Positions 41,985 to 51,582 of a DNA stretch of 64,000 bases are shown piece by piece. This DNA comes from Kordia algicida (lineage in GTDB: Bacteria > Bacteroidota > Bacteroidia > Flavobacteriales > Flavobacteriaceae). A program made the translations under genes and the position numbers. The stretch lies in the NCBI RefSeq assembly GCF_051013375.1, contig NZ_CP142125.1; one strand, 5' to 3'. Every line of letters begins with the position of its first letter. The stretch's first letter is position 1. The notes under the pieces were generated by a model. The model had not been told where the DNA came from and ran no database searches. It was given only the letters and a program-made list of their open reading frames with translations.

Positions 41985-42878
41985 ATGAATATTTATATTC
42001 TTTCTATCAATTCTCGAATTTATTCTACGAATAGATTGTATCATGAAGCTGTAAAAAAAGGACATAATGTTCGTGTCGTCGATCACACTCGATGCGCTGT
42101 CGTTCTTGGCGAAGAAAAGAGACCACAAATTTATTTAGGACCTGAAAATATTACGGATGGCGTACATGCTATTATTCCGCGTATTGGAACTTCCGTTACA
42201 CGACACGGTGCGGCTATTGTAAAACAGTTTGAAATGAATGGCGCTTTTACAACTGCTAAATCTTTAGGAATTATTCGTTCGAGAAATAAACTGCGTACGA
42301 TGCAAATTTTGGCTCGAAAACGCATTCCAATTCCGAAAACTTTGTTTGCCAAAGATACTTCCAATATTAAAGAACATATCAAATTGCTTGGTGGCGCACC
42401 AATTATTATAAAGCTTCAAGAAGGAACACAAGGTTTGGGCGTCATGATTGCCGAGAGTAAAAAATCAGCAAAGTCTATTATTGAATCGCTGTACAATATG
42501 AATGTAAATATCATTCTGCAAGAGTTTATTGAGGAAGCAAACGGACAAGATATTCGCGTGTATATTGTGGGAAATAAAATTGTAGCGTCGATGATGCGTA
42601 GTAGCGATGAAGAAGATTTTAGAAGCAATGTACATCGTGGAGGAAAAACGGAATCGGTAACGCTGACAGAATATGAAAAGAAAATCGCCATTCACACGTC
42701 TAAAGTACTCGGATTGCCTGTGTGTGGCGTAGATATTATTCGTTCAAAACGTGGACCTTTGGTGATTGAAGCCAATTCTTCTGCAGGTTTAGAAGGCATT
42801 GAAAATCATACGAAAGTGAATATTGCAGGTGAGATTATTAAATATTTAGAAAAGAATGTTCGGAGATTCAGAAAATAA
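41985..42878 (+). CDS. rimK: RimK family ATP-grasp alpha-L-glutamate ligase
   Basis: A 297-residue ATP-grasp ligase from the ATG at 41985; the TTG-started extension (41889) adds a hydrophobic segment with no family counterpart. Visible are the N-terminal MNIYILSINSRIYSTNRL, ATP-binding IIKLQEGTQGLGVMIAES near 140-157, the YIVGNKIVASMMR segment near 192-204, and Mg-binding VCGVDIIRSKRGPLVIEANSS split near 240-262. RimK adds glutamates to the C terminus of ribosomal protein S6 or related targets. The gene overlaps the next by 23 bp. The partner's hydrolase fold hints at a write/erase pair, which is inference. Confidence 0.9.
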   Translation: MNIYILSINSRIYSTNRLYHEAVKKGHNVRVVDHTRCAVVLGEEKRPQIYLGPENITDGVHAIIPRIGTSVTRHGAAIVKQFEMNGAFTTAKSLGIIRSRNKLRTMQILARKRIPIPKTLFAKDTSNIKEHIKLLGGAPIIIKLQEGTQGLGVMIAESKKSAKSIIESLYNMNVNIILQEFIEEANGQDIRVYIVGNKIVASMMRSSDEEDFRSNVHRGGKTESVTLTEYEKKIAIHTSKVLGLPVCGVDIIRSKRGPLVIEANSSAGLEGIENHTKVNIAGEIIKYLEKNVRRFRK

Positions 42879-43821
42879 AACGATTATTATTTATGGCAAA
42901 AAAGTCAAGCCTGGCGAAGCAAAATGGATTCAGATTCCTATTGATCGTTTGCCCACAGGAACGCTGATTGATATTCCTATTTATGTATATAATGCAGCGA
43001 AACCAGGACCGACAATGTTGGTGCAAGGTGGTTTGCATGGCGATGAAATAAATGGTGTGGAAATTATCCGCAGAATGCTATTTGAAGGCTGTTATAAAAT
43101 TAAAAGTGGCGCTGTGATTGTATTGCCTTTGCTAAATATTTTTGGATTTATTCATTTTTCACGTCAAGTGCCAGACGGAAAGGATGTCAACCGTAGTTTT
43201 CCAGGTGTTAAAAATGGTTCGCTTGCCGCGAGAATTGCCTATCAAGTAACGCATGAAGTGTTGCCACAGATTGATTTTGGAATCGATTTGCATACAGGCG
43301 GCGCAAAACGTAATAATCATCCACAGATTCGTTACACGGAAAGCATGCCTGAAAGTGAAAACTTAGCAAAAGTGTTTAATGCGCCTTTTTATTTTGCGAC
43401 TTCACTGATTTCAAAATCATTCCGAAAAACGGCATACGATCAAAAGGTTCCGATTATTGTATATGAAGGTGGCGAAAGTATGCGATTTGATGAATATGCA
43501 ATCAAGGAAGGTATTCAAGGAATTTTGAATGTGATGAAATACGCTGGAATGATTGACAAAATTGATCCAATGTTGATTGAGCGTGAAGAAAGTGAATTGC
43601 TAACCAAACGCAAATGGTTACGCGCACCAACCGCAGGAATGTTTGTTCCGCAAATATTGAATGGAAGTTCTATAAAAAAAGGAGCAGTTTTAGGTTTTGT
43701 AACTGATACATTTGCCAATTACTGCGAAGCAATCAAAGCGCCGTATGATGGTTTTGTATTTTGTATCAACAATCAAGCAGTGGTAAATTACGGAGATGCG
43801 TTGTTTCATGTTGGTTGTTAG
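42856..43821 (+). CDS. Succinylglutamate desuccinylase/aspartoacylase family zinc hydrolase
   Basis: A 321-residue M14-like zinc hydrolase. The metal site is GGLHGDEINGVE near residues 56-67 (His and Glu ligands), with the third His in GIDLHTGG near 147-154. The Arg-containing substrate motif KDVNRSFPG is near 111-119, and the general base is in IVYEGGES near 206-213. A C-terminal barrel-like beta domain follows from about 250. It overlaps the 3' end of the RimK-type ligase gene by 23 bp in another frame. Family members cleave acyl-aspartate or acyl-glutamate amides; the tight pairing suggests removal or recycling of RimK-added glutamates, not proven. Confidence 0.88.
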   Translation: MFGDSENKTIIIYGKKVKPGEAKWIQIPIDRLPTGTLIDIPIYVYNAAKPGPTMLVQGGLHGDEINGVEIIRRMLFEGCYKIKSGAVIVLPLLNIFGFIHFSRQVPDGKDVNRSFPGVKNGSLAARIAYQVTHEVLPQIDFGIDLHTGGAKRNNHPQIRYTESMPESENLAKVFNAPFYFATSLISKSFRKTAYDQKVPIIVYEGGESMRFDEYAIKEGIQGILNVMKYAGMIDKIDPMLIEREESELLTKRKWLRAPTAGMFVPQILNGSSIKKGAVLGFVTDTFANYCEAIKAPYDGFVFCINNQAVVNYGDALFHVGC

Positions 43822-44163
43822 GTTCGCTTTGCTTTTAGACCTCTTCATTGTTAGATCGCCGCTTTTAGAACGCTTTGCTTTTAGAACGCGCTTTAGCGCT
43901 TTTAGACTTTTCTCTTTGTTTCGATATGGCTTTTAAACCTTCTAATTCTTGAAATTTTCAAACGTCACTTCGAGTGATTTTTCGTAATAAAATTAAGAAA
44001 AAATGTATCGAGAAGTACTTTAAAGTAATACATGTTAGATACGTCTGTGCGAGGAGTTTGCGACGTGGCAATCTGTTTCTGTACTAGCAAAAGTTTTCTT
44101 TGAAAAATTCTCAATACTTTTACATTGAGCGTAGTCGAAATGCAATACTAAAATCTTTTTTCT
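43822..44163. repeat. Repeat-rich spacer without genes
   Basis: Three kinds of dispersed sequence lie here. First, reiterated phrases such as GCTTTTAGAACGCTTTGC (43822-43920), related to 15653-15735 and 60025-60072. Second, a 50-bp element (43967-44015) related to 55111-55160. Third, GACGTGGCAATCTGTTT (44063-44079) and CATTGAGCGTAGTCGAAAT (44123-44141), related to pieces at 28186-28350. It separates convergent genes. Confidence 0.6.
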
Positions 44164-46144
44164 TTACCAATCTAGCAATTCATTTTTCTCTTTTTCGGAA
44201 TTGTTTTTTTCAAGTTGTTTTAGTTTTGCTAAAGCCCTGCCATAATTTAATCTATTTACATCTAATGTGAGGCTCAAAACCTCCATTAAAGTATTTGTAA
44301 CGGTAAAATTTTCTGTAGTATTTAGTTCATTTTCAACATTATCATTCAACTCATACTTAAAATTTTCTTTCAAATTTTCTAAATGACCGACATTTTCCGC
44401 AATATACTCACTATCAATAAGATTAGAATACAAAGTACTTAGTAAATCAATTATAGTTTTATAAGGTTTAAAATAATTTTTTAATACAAAACAGATCATA
44501 TTTGATTCAGTCGAAAGAGAATAAGATAAACTATCAGAATCTCCATCTAATGAAAATTTTTCAGTAAGTCTGTTGTAAATATTAGATAAACTAGTCTCAT
44601 TTGATTCATATTTTTTATACTCATTTTTTGTAGATGTTAATATAATACATTCTTCAACAGCAAAATGAAGTGTAATTCTATTTTTAATTAGAGCGTTTTC
44701 CTTTTTAAAATCTTCATACTTATTATTAGAGAAATTTTTAAATTCAATTAATAACCATTTTAAAATAGTATGCTCAAAACCTTTCCGATCTAATTCAGAA
44801 TACAACAACAATACGTTAAAAAAACGTTGATTTCCTTCATCATGAAAAATCTTTTTTAGGATATCAATTCTACTTTCTTTAGCATCTATCCAAATGAACT
44901 TAGCTGCAAAATAATCTTGTAATGATTTATGTGCCCATTTATAATTATTCCCTTCTTTTTTAAACAAAGGAACCGTGTTTAATAAATCCTTTAAATAATC
45001 ACTAGCTTTAAATTCTAGATCAGTAGTTTGTTTTTTAGCTTGCTCAATAAACTGAATGATTGAGTTTTTATCGTATTCAATTTTATTTGCTTTAGACGTG
45101 AAAAACCCCAAATATCTTAATACACGTTCAAAGTCATCAATATGGAGTTTACTATACTTTTCCCGTTTTAAATAGCCTTCTTTAGATAAGTCGTGTGCTT
45201 CAAACAAAGCATCATATACTTTTTGATAAAATTGACTTTTCTTTACCGGAATGTCTTTTTTGTATTCAATAAGATTTATACAACAAGGAAACTAAAAAAG
45301 GATTACTTAAATACTCCTGTAATGAATCATCACTTGCTTTTAACTTTTCAATTAAGCTTTCTGCTATTTTATGATGACCATAGGTATCGTATTTTTCTAA
45401 TAACTCATACGCTTCTTCATTCTTTAAAGAATTCACATGGAACTTTTGAAAACCTCCAAAAGAAGCCAATGAAGTTTCAGGTCGTGATGTAATTAAGAAG
45501 TAATTATCTCCAGCTTTTTCTATGAAACTGTGTAATTCTTTTATCGTGAAATCTCTATCATTCAACGCTATTTCATCAAAACCATCAAATAGAAATATAA
45601 AATCGCCTTCGTTAATCAATTTTAGAATAACATCCTGATTGATTTTCTTTCCAATCGAAGACATTTGATTTTGTATTTCTTTTAAAATACTGTTTTTCTT
45701 CTTAATTTGACTCAATTCGATCAAGACTGGAATTCCTGCTTTTTCTTGAATGATAGACTGAAATAGTTTTTTGGTAATGGTTGATTTTCCCATTCCTGCG
45801 GCATCTTCGATAATTACTCTAGCGAAGTTTGGGAGTAAATTTTCTGGATAACTGTCTATCTTTATATGAATCTCCTCGTTTGTAATTCCCTCACGACAAC
45901 TTATAGTTAATGGTTGATATAAAACTTCTAATAGTGTTTGCTTATTTGCAAACACCAAAGTATCTATTGTTAAAAACTTTGTATATCTTCTTTCTAAGTA
46001 GTCTTGCAACTGTTCTTCAACACCATTTTCCTTTATATTTTTAATTTCATACTTTCTGAATAATGCTTGTATTTTTGGTAAAGCTATATCTTTTACGATA
46101 GGTAAAATTAAGTTGTCAAGTACTGATTCTCCGAATTCGCTCAT
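44164..46144 (-). pseudogene. NACHT-domain NTPase, split by a one-base frameshift
   Basis: The upstream frame (46144-45266, 292 residues) has an N-terminal helical domain (1-105), Walker A DAAGMGKST (114-122), Walker B FIFLFDGFDEI (182-192) and sensor ITSRPE, then stops after SLLYKSY. Bases 45264 down to 44164 continue in another frame as EYKKDIPVKKSQFYQKVYDA, then the winged-helix and C-terminal helical domain to ...LLDW. Dropping one base at about 45267 joins them into a 659-residue NACHT protein. Bacterial NACHT proteins are known anti-phage defence NTPases. The C-terminal sensor is unlike its neighbours and unassigned. It may be a decayed defence gene or a sequencing error. Confidence 0.82.
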
Positions 46145-46248
46145 ATTTTAAAGTCATTTTCTACAACTCTAAAGTTAAGATAAAGATGACAACCAAGCAA
46201 TGAGGTTTTCCGTAAAGAATATAGTTTTTCTTAAACAACTTTTTGTAC

Positions 46249-46273
46249 GATCTTGAATCAAGTTAAGATGACG
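46249..46273. repeat. Dispersed palindromic repeat, copy 2
   Basis: GATCTTGAATCAAGTTAAGA followed by TGACG is an imperfect palindrome plus the tail shared with copies at 10466-10489 and 57881-57907. It lies just past the 3' end of the gene ending at 46277. Confidence 0.55.
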
Positions 46274-46276
46274 CTA

Positions 46277-46774
46277 CTAATTCTTATGCGTACTCACAAT
46301 ACGTGTCATTTTCCAATTTCCGTTATCGTTTTTCCAGATTGTAACAAACTTACTCGGAATCGATTTTGCTGTCGGTTCTAACTTATTAAAGAATTTGTGT
46401 TCGCCCATTTGAACTGCGCCATAACCTGCAATCGGATATACTTCCACACTTCCTTCAATTAACGTGCGTGTCACTTTATCACAAATATTATTTTTCATAG
46501 CTTCCATAATTTGAGTTTTGGAAGTTGCCAATCCGCCTTTGTCATGAAAAAACTCAATATCTTCTGAAATAAGTTCCGCTTGCGTTTCTAAATCACAAGT
46601 ATTATAGGCGTCAAAAAATCGTTTGTCCAACGCAACAATAGTGTTATATAATTCTTGATCTACTGGAACATATTGTTCTTTGGCAACAATAGTTCGTTTG
46701 GATTTTGCTCTGATAGAAATACATGAAGTTGTAAAAATTGCTAACGCTAAAAATAGTAGTAATTTTGAGTTCAT
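46277..46774 (-). CDS. SnoaL/NTF2-like (DUF4440) lipoprotein
   Basis: A 165-residue lipoprotein: signal MNSKLLLFLALAIFTTSC with a lipobox Cys at 18. An NTF2-like cone-shaped domain follows from about residue 42, with the typical helix-strand start LYNTIVALDKRFFDAYNTCDLE and the end FVTIWKNDNGNWKMTRIVSTH. Members bind or turn over small molecules, or are simply structural. There is no catalytic motif strong enough to name a reaction. It is separated from the upstream hydrolase by 118 bp and is probably its own unit. Confidence 0.82.
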   Translation of the reverse strand: MNSKLLLFLALAIFTTSCISIRAKSKRTIVAKEQYVPVDQELYNTIVALDKRFFDAYNTCDLETQAELISEDIEFFHDKGGLATSKTQIMEAMKNNICDKVTRTLIEGSVEVYPIAGYGAVQMGEHKFFNKLEPTAKSIPSKFVTIWKNDNGNWKMTRIVSTHKN

Positions 46775-46892
46775 TCTGTTCTGTTTTGATGATTGATACT
46801 ATGTAATAGACAACCAATTTTTTTATTTGTTACAGAACATTCTGTATTTACATGTTGTAAAACGGTGAGATTACTCCATAAATAATTCAAAC

Positions 46893-47582
46893 CTAAAAGA
46901 ATCGAACAATACTTTCTCTCACTAAATCTGGCATTTCCAACGGAATCATATGTCCGCAGTTTTTTAAGATCGTAATGGTTGCTTTTGAAAGTTGTTGCTG
47001 TGTGTTTTTTACGTCATTAATATTGACTAACGCATCTTCTTTGGAAGCAATCACGTGAATTCGAGTTTGTATTTTTGGTAGTTTTTGGGTTAAATCGACA
47101 CGTTGCGAAGTTGCTTTAAGTTGTCTAACTAAAACATCTTTTCCCAATTCGGCATCCATATCTTTAATGACTTGAATTAACTCGTTATTTTGATGATTTT
47201 TTGGATGTAAAAACTGCAAAGCACGTGCTGTAGCAATTCCTTTATAATTGTGTTGCTCTAGAAAGTTGATCGTACTTTTTCGCAATTGCAACTCTTTAGC
47301 ATCCAATCCATTCGCTGAAGCCGCAATAACAATCATTTTTTCAATTCGCTTTGGGTAAGAAATTGCAAAATGCATTGCTGCATACGCGCCCATCGAAAAG
47401 GCAACGACAAAGGCATTTTGCTCTAGTGTAGTTTCTAACAAAACGTCTATTTCATCAAAAGAAGTTGCCAAAGTTGTGTCTATAAAAATACATTCAAACT
47501 GTATCAAATCTTCACAAACCGATTCCCACAAAAGTGGTGTACACATCGTTCCCGAAAGGAAATAGAGTTTTTGTTTTTTCAT
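46893..47582 (-). CDS. Cytoplasmic alpha/beta hydrolase
   Basis: A 229-residue alpha/beta hydrolase without signal peptide. The oxyanion loop is FLSGTMCTPLLW near 8-19, the nucleophile elbow is VAFSMGAYAAM near 78-88 (Ser in F-S-M-G-A), the acid is in HVIASKEDALVN near 190, and the catalytic His is in CGHMIPLEMP near 210. It resembles small carboxylesterase or MenH-like hydrolases, but the substrate is not evident. It is separated from the giant Asp-box gene by 60 bp on the same strand, so co-transcription is possible. Confidence 0.85.
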   Translation of the reverse strand: MKKQKLYFLSGTMCTPLLWESVCEDLIQFECIFIDTTLATSFDEIDVLLETTLEQNAFVVAFSMGAYAAMHFAISYPKRIEKMIVIAASANGLDAKELQLRKSTINFLEQHNYKGIATARALQFLHPKNHQNNELIQVIKDMDAELGKDVLVRQLKATSQRVDLTQKLPKIQTRIHVIASKEDALVNINDVKNTQQQLSKATITILKNCGHMIPLEMPDLVRESIVRFF

Positions 47583-47642
47583 GTTTTAAAAGTTTAAAAA
47601 GTAACGTGTAAAATCATTTATTTTCTAAACTTTAAAAAAATA

Positions 47643-50501
47643 CTATTCAATAATTAGGTTTACAGAATCATTTCCGCCATTTCCAGAAATTTTAACCGAA
47701 TACATTCCTTTTGGCAAATAATACATACCATTTTTCTTCTTCGGAATTTCCACGTCGTCCTCCGATTTTTTTAAATATTTTTTTCGTGCTTTTGCCGTAA
47801 GACTTAAATCGTAAATCCAAGTATTGAATCCTGCATCAGCATCAATTTCGTAAGTCATCAATTTCGTATCATCCTCAAGAGAAATACTTACTTCGTAAGT
47901 TCCTCCTTTTTTCACGTAAAAGTTGATACTTTTTTCTGGAACATTTGGCGTTAACCATTTGCTCCATGTTGCTCCCCAAGACGATCTGTGCCGGACACTT
48001 TTCGTCGGGAAAACATACACGTTTTTATCTTTAACAGTCTTATCCGCTTTTTGCAAAACTTCAATGTTTGCCTTGTAAATAGATCTTCCGTGCGTTCCTA
48101 TCAATAAGTCTTTTGCCCTTTTTTGCACTACGATATCATGTACAGCAACATTTGGTAGTCCGTTTTGAAAAGGTTGCCATGTTTTTCCCATATCCAAAGA
48201 AGCATAGGCGCCATTGTCTGTACCAAGATACAATACATTTTCATTTACAGGATCTTCCTTGATGACATTTACTGGCGAATCTGGCACAGCATTTCCAATA
48301 TTTGTCCATGTTTGCCCATAATCGTCAGACATGTATACATAACTGGTAAAATCGTCCCAACGATAGCCGTTTAAAGTGATATAAACACGTTCTTTTTTGT
48401 GAGCAGAAGCAATCACACGTGTCACCCATAAATCTTTTGGTAATCCGTTAGAGATATTTTGCCATTGGGCACCACCATTTTTTGTTACATGAATCAATCC
48501 ATCGTCGCTTCCCACATAAATCAATCCGAATTGAAAAGGTGATTCTGAAATACTTGTCAAGGTTCCGTATGCGACATTTCCTTTTTTTCCGCCTTTCGTT
48601 AAGTCGTCAGAAATGGTTTCCCAATCTGTTCCTTGGTTAAGCGATCTGTGCAGTTTATTTCCTCCTAAATATAAAATATCTTGATTGTGAACCGATAGCT
48701 GAATTGGTGTTTGCCAATTGAATCTGTAAGGCGATTCACCTAATTCATGTTTTGGCTGAATATACTGTTGTGTACCACTTACACGATCAATTCGGAAGTA
48801 ATTTCCAAACTGATAACCTGTATATACAATATTCGGATTACGTTTGTCCACTTGTACTTGCATTCCGTCTCCGCCCATAATTCGCTTGTACGGATATTGA
48901 CCTTCTTCATGCCATTTTACCGAAGCTTCGTAGTTATTTGGACCAACCCAAACACCATTGTCTTGCAATCCGCCATACACTTTGTAAGGCGTTTGTTCGT
49001 CTGCATAAATTGCGTAAAACTGTCCAACTGCAGGCGTATTACACTTAATCCAATTATCGCCATTATCATACGAAATATTCACACCACCATCATTTCCGTT
49101 AATTAAATGATTCGGATTTTTTGGATTTACCCAAAGCGCATGATGATCTACGTGTACATTTTGTCCATTGATCGATTTGAATGTTTTTCCACCATCTTGC
49201 GAACGCAAAATTGGAACTCCTGCAATGTAAATTTGATCTTGATTTTTTGGACTTACGCGAATCATTCCGAAGTAATAACCATACGAATACACAACATCAT
49301 CCAAATAGTCGTCGTGCGTTTTTTTCCATGATTTTCCTCCATTAGTTGTTTTAAAAATTTGTGCGCCAATTACAGGCGTGTCAAATAATAATGAGTTTGC
49401 ATTTTCTAGATACTTTGCTAAGTCTTCAGGTTTTATCGTTCCTGCACGCACCAATTGTTTTACATTTTCTGCTCTGTACTTTTCTTGAAAACCGTTCATT
49501 TTCAAGTAGGTATTTAATTTTTTATCGGTAAGGTTTAAAAATGTTGCTGAAGACATCGTTTTAAAATCATCTTTTGTCAATGCTTTAGAATCACTTTTTT
49601 CTTTTTCTTTGGCTTCTCGCCTAAATTGACTGTCGTGAAATGCATATACTGTTTCATCGTTGTACACTGCCAATCCAATTCGTCCAACGCCTTCACCTTC
49701 TGGAAAACCTGACTTATCACTTATTTTGCTCCAAGTATTTCCTGCATCTGTACTTTTATAGATTGCTGAATTTTCACCGCTTCCAACAAAATTCCAAGCT
49801 TTACGATCGCGCTCCCAAGAAGAAGCATATTGTACATTGAAATTGTTTGGCGAAACAGCCAAATCTACAATTCCCGTATCATTGTTAACAAACAACGTTT
49901 TGTTCCACGTTTTTCCGCCATCAGTCGTTTTGAAAATTCCGCGTTCAGCGTTTGGCGAATACAAATGCCCTAAAACTGCCACAACAACTTCATTTCCATT
50001 GTTTGGATTGATTAAGATTCTACTGATATGATGCGAATCTAGCAATCCCATATTTGTCCAATTTTTCCCGTTGTCGGTACTTTTTAGGATTCCGATTCCT
50101 GCATACGACGAGCGCGAAGAATTATTTTCTCCTGTTCCGACCCAAATAGTTTTCGAATTCCAATCGACAGCAATATCACCAATATTTTGTGTTGGCGAAC
50201 TGTCTAAAACAGGTTCAAACGTGGTTCCGTTATTTTTTGTGTACCACAATCCACCAGAAGCATAGGCAACATAAAATTCGGTAGTATTGTTTGGGTTTAC
50301 GTCCAAATCGACCACACGACCACTCATAATTGTGGGTCCAATGTTGGTAAATTCAATGTTTTTTACGGTAGAATTTTTGGTAAGTTTCGCTTTTTCTTTT
50401 AGTGCATTTTGCACTTTTGCAGCCGGTGTCGGATTGCTTTGCGCGATGCTAATTTGAATTAGAAAAAGGAATACTGTAGAGAGTAAGATTTTAGGTTTCA
50501 T
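47643..50501 (-). CDS. Large secreted Asp-box/VPS10-like beta-propeller protein
   Basis: A 952-residue protein with a signal peptide (MKPKILLSTVFLFLIQISIAQ). At least eight Asp-box repeats of the form S-x-D-x-G-x-T-W follow (for example STDNGKNWTNM, TTDGGKTWNK, STDAGNTWSK, SQDGGKTFKS, SYDNGDNW). They indicate two beta-propellers of the sortilin/BNR type across residues 50-820. A C-terminal beta domain lies near 850-952. No T9SS sorting tail is seen. The family is common in Flavobacteriia. Sialidase activity is not supported because the sialidase Arg triad is not recognised. Probably a surface or periplasmic binding protein or hydrolase. Confidence 0.85.
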   Translation of the reverse strand: MKPKILLSTVFLFLIQISIAQSNPTPAAKVQNALKEKAKLTKNSTVKNIEFTNIGPTIMSGRVVDLDVNPNNTTEFYVAYASGGLWYTKNNGTTFEPVLDSSPTQNIGDIAVDWNSKTIWVGTGENNSSRSSYAGIGILKSTDNGKNWTNMGLLDSHHISRILINPNNGNEVVVAVLGHLYSPNAERGIFKTTDGGKTWNKTLFVNNDTGIVDLAVSPNNFNVQYASSWERDRKAWNFVGSGENSAIYKSTDAGNTWSKISDKSGFPEGEGVGRIGLAVYNDETVYAFHDSQFRREAKEKEKSDSKALTKDDFKTMSSATFLNLTDKKLNTYLKMNGFQEKYRAENVKQLVRAGTIKPEDLAKYLENANSLLFDTPVIGAQIFKTTNGGKSWKKTHDDYLDDVVYSYGYYFGMIRVSPKNQDQIYIAGVPILRSQDGGKTFKSINGQNVHVDHHALWVNPKNPNHLINGNDGGVNISYDNGDNWIKCNTPAVGQFYAIYADEQTPYKVYGGLQDNGVWVGPNNYEASVKWHEEGQYPYKRIMGGDGMQVQVDKRNPNIVYTGYQFGNYFRIDRVSGTQQYIQPKHELGESPYRFNWQTPIQLSVHNQDILYLGGNKLHRSLNQGTDWETISDDLTKGGKKGNVAYGTLTSISESPFQFGLIYVGSDDGLIHVTKNGGAQWQNISNGLPKDLWVTRVIASAHKKERVYITLNGYRWDDFTSYVYMSDDYGQTWTNIGNAVPDSPVNVIKEDPVNENVLYLGTDNGAYASLDMGKTWQPFQNGLPNVAVHDIVVQKRAKDLLIGTHGRSIYKANIEVLQKADKTVKDKNVYVFPTKSVRHRSSWGATWSKWLTPNVPEKSINFYVKKGGTYEVSISLEDDTKLMTYEIDADAGFNTWIYDLSLTAKARKKYLKKSEDDVEIPKKKNGMYYLPKGMYSVKISGNGGNDSVNLIIE

Positions 50502-50687
50502 GGTTGGGTTTATTTAAAGTTTCAAAGTACTTAATGTTGCAAACTTGGCAAAATTTTGCTCGTTTTTTTAACAATAGTTATTGATTTTTCAGCGTTTGTA
50601 ACAATCAATTTTTAATTCTTCATAAAAAAATATCATTACAAACTTAAAATTGTTTGTATTTTTATCCTATTACTTTCTATCGAATTT

Positions 50688-51275
50688 ATGACTATTACCA
50701 CCACAAATTTGGAATTGTATTTGAAAAACTTCATCAAGGATGTTTCTTTGTATGATGAGATTCCCTTGATTTTGGAAGCATTCAACTATTTGCATTTACA
50801 AAAGAATGCGCTGTTTGTGGAAGAAGGCAAAATTTGTCCATATTTCTGCTTTATTGAAAGTGGCATTTTACAACATAGTATTTTGGTTGAAGGTGAAGAA
50901 AAAACAACCTATCTCGCCTTGAAAAATTCCGCCACAGCGGCATTAAAAAGCTTCAGGCATCAAATTCCATCACGCAAAAATATTAAAGCGATCAGTGATT
51001 GTGATTTGTTTGTAATCGATCAAAAAAACTTTCAAAAATTACTAGAAAGGAACGAAGCTTTTCACCGTTTTTATTATAATTTAATAGAAAATCAAATCTA
51101 CAGAATTGACGATTACCGCATTGATTTGTTGACTTTAACTCCTGAAGAACGCTATAAAAAACTTCTTGTTAACGAACCAAAATTACTCAAAGAAGTTCCC
51201 TTGCATTATTTGGCTTCGTTTTTAGGAATTTCATCACGACACATGAGTCGCATTCGAAAGAATATTGTTTTGTAG
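50688..51275 (+). CDS. Crp/Fnr family transcriptional regulator
   Basis: A 195-residue regulator: cyclic-nucleotide-binding-like beta-roll at about 20-115 (CPYFCFIESGILQHSILVEGEE), the dimer helix near 120-140, and a C-terminal helix-turn-helix near 155-190 (VPLHYLASFLGISSRHMSRIRK). It lacks the Cys residues of Fnr and the full cAMP-binding signature, as is usual in this Bacteroidota group. The effector is unknown. It is divergent from the Asp-box gene at 47643 and upstream of the heptamer-repeat spacer, so it could regulate either giant Asp-box gene. Confidence 0.9.
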   Translation: MTITTTNLELYLKNFIKDVSLYDEIPLILEAFNYLHLQKNALFVEEGKICPYFCFIESGILQHSILVEGEEKTTYLALKNSATAALKSFRHQIPSRKNIKAISDCDLFVIDQKNFQKLLERNEAFHRFYYNLIENQIYRIDDYRIDLLTLTPEERYKKLLVNEPKLLKEVPLHYLASFLGISSRHMSRIRKNIVL

Positions 51276-51313
51276 AGTTTTGGTGTTTGAAATTACTTTT
51301 ACATTTTAAATTT

Positions 51314-51432
51314 CAATGTTCAATGTTCAATGTTCAATGTTCAATGTTCAGTGTTCAATGTTCAGTGTTCAATGTTCAGTGTTCAGTGTTCAGTGTTCAG
51401 TGTTCAGTGTTCAGTGTTCAGTGTTCAGTGTT
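51314..51432. repeat. Seventeen-copy 7-bp tandem repeat
   Basis: Seventeen consecutive heptamers fill 51314-51432. They are of two kinds, CAATGTT and CAGTGTT, in the order five A-type, G, A, G, A, then eight G-type. The ordered A-to-G change suggests unit turnover by slippage. The array starts 39 bp after the Crp gene and ends 150 bp before the ATG at 51583. It is stop-free in some frames, so automatic gene calling may wrongly extend the next protein through it. Confidence 0.95.
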
Positions 51433-51582
51433 TTAAACTGCTCAATCTTTGATAATAAATTGACAATCTTACCATTAAAACTATCTGAATTCCATATTTT
51501 TACAAACGATTCTTTGCATTTACTACAACGGATCGCAACTTTTTGCCTCGATTTTATTGTATTACCAGACAAAATGTTCGCT

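Noticed and set aside
48165..50265. Plus-strand frames inside the giant Asp-box gene
   Set aside because: They lie opposite a continuous 952-residue coding gene with clear Asp-box repeats and show no domain of their own.
51316..51582. N-terminal extension of the T9SS protein through the heptamer array
   Set aside because: It would translate the repeat into seven-residue repeats and place a signal peptide inside the protein. The ATG at 51583 gives a normal secretion signal, so the upstream frame is treated as non-coding.
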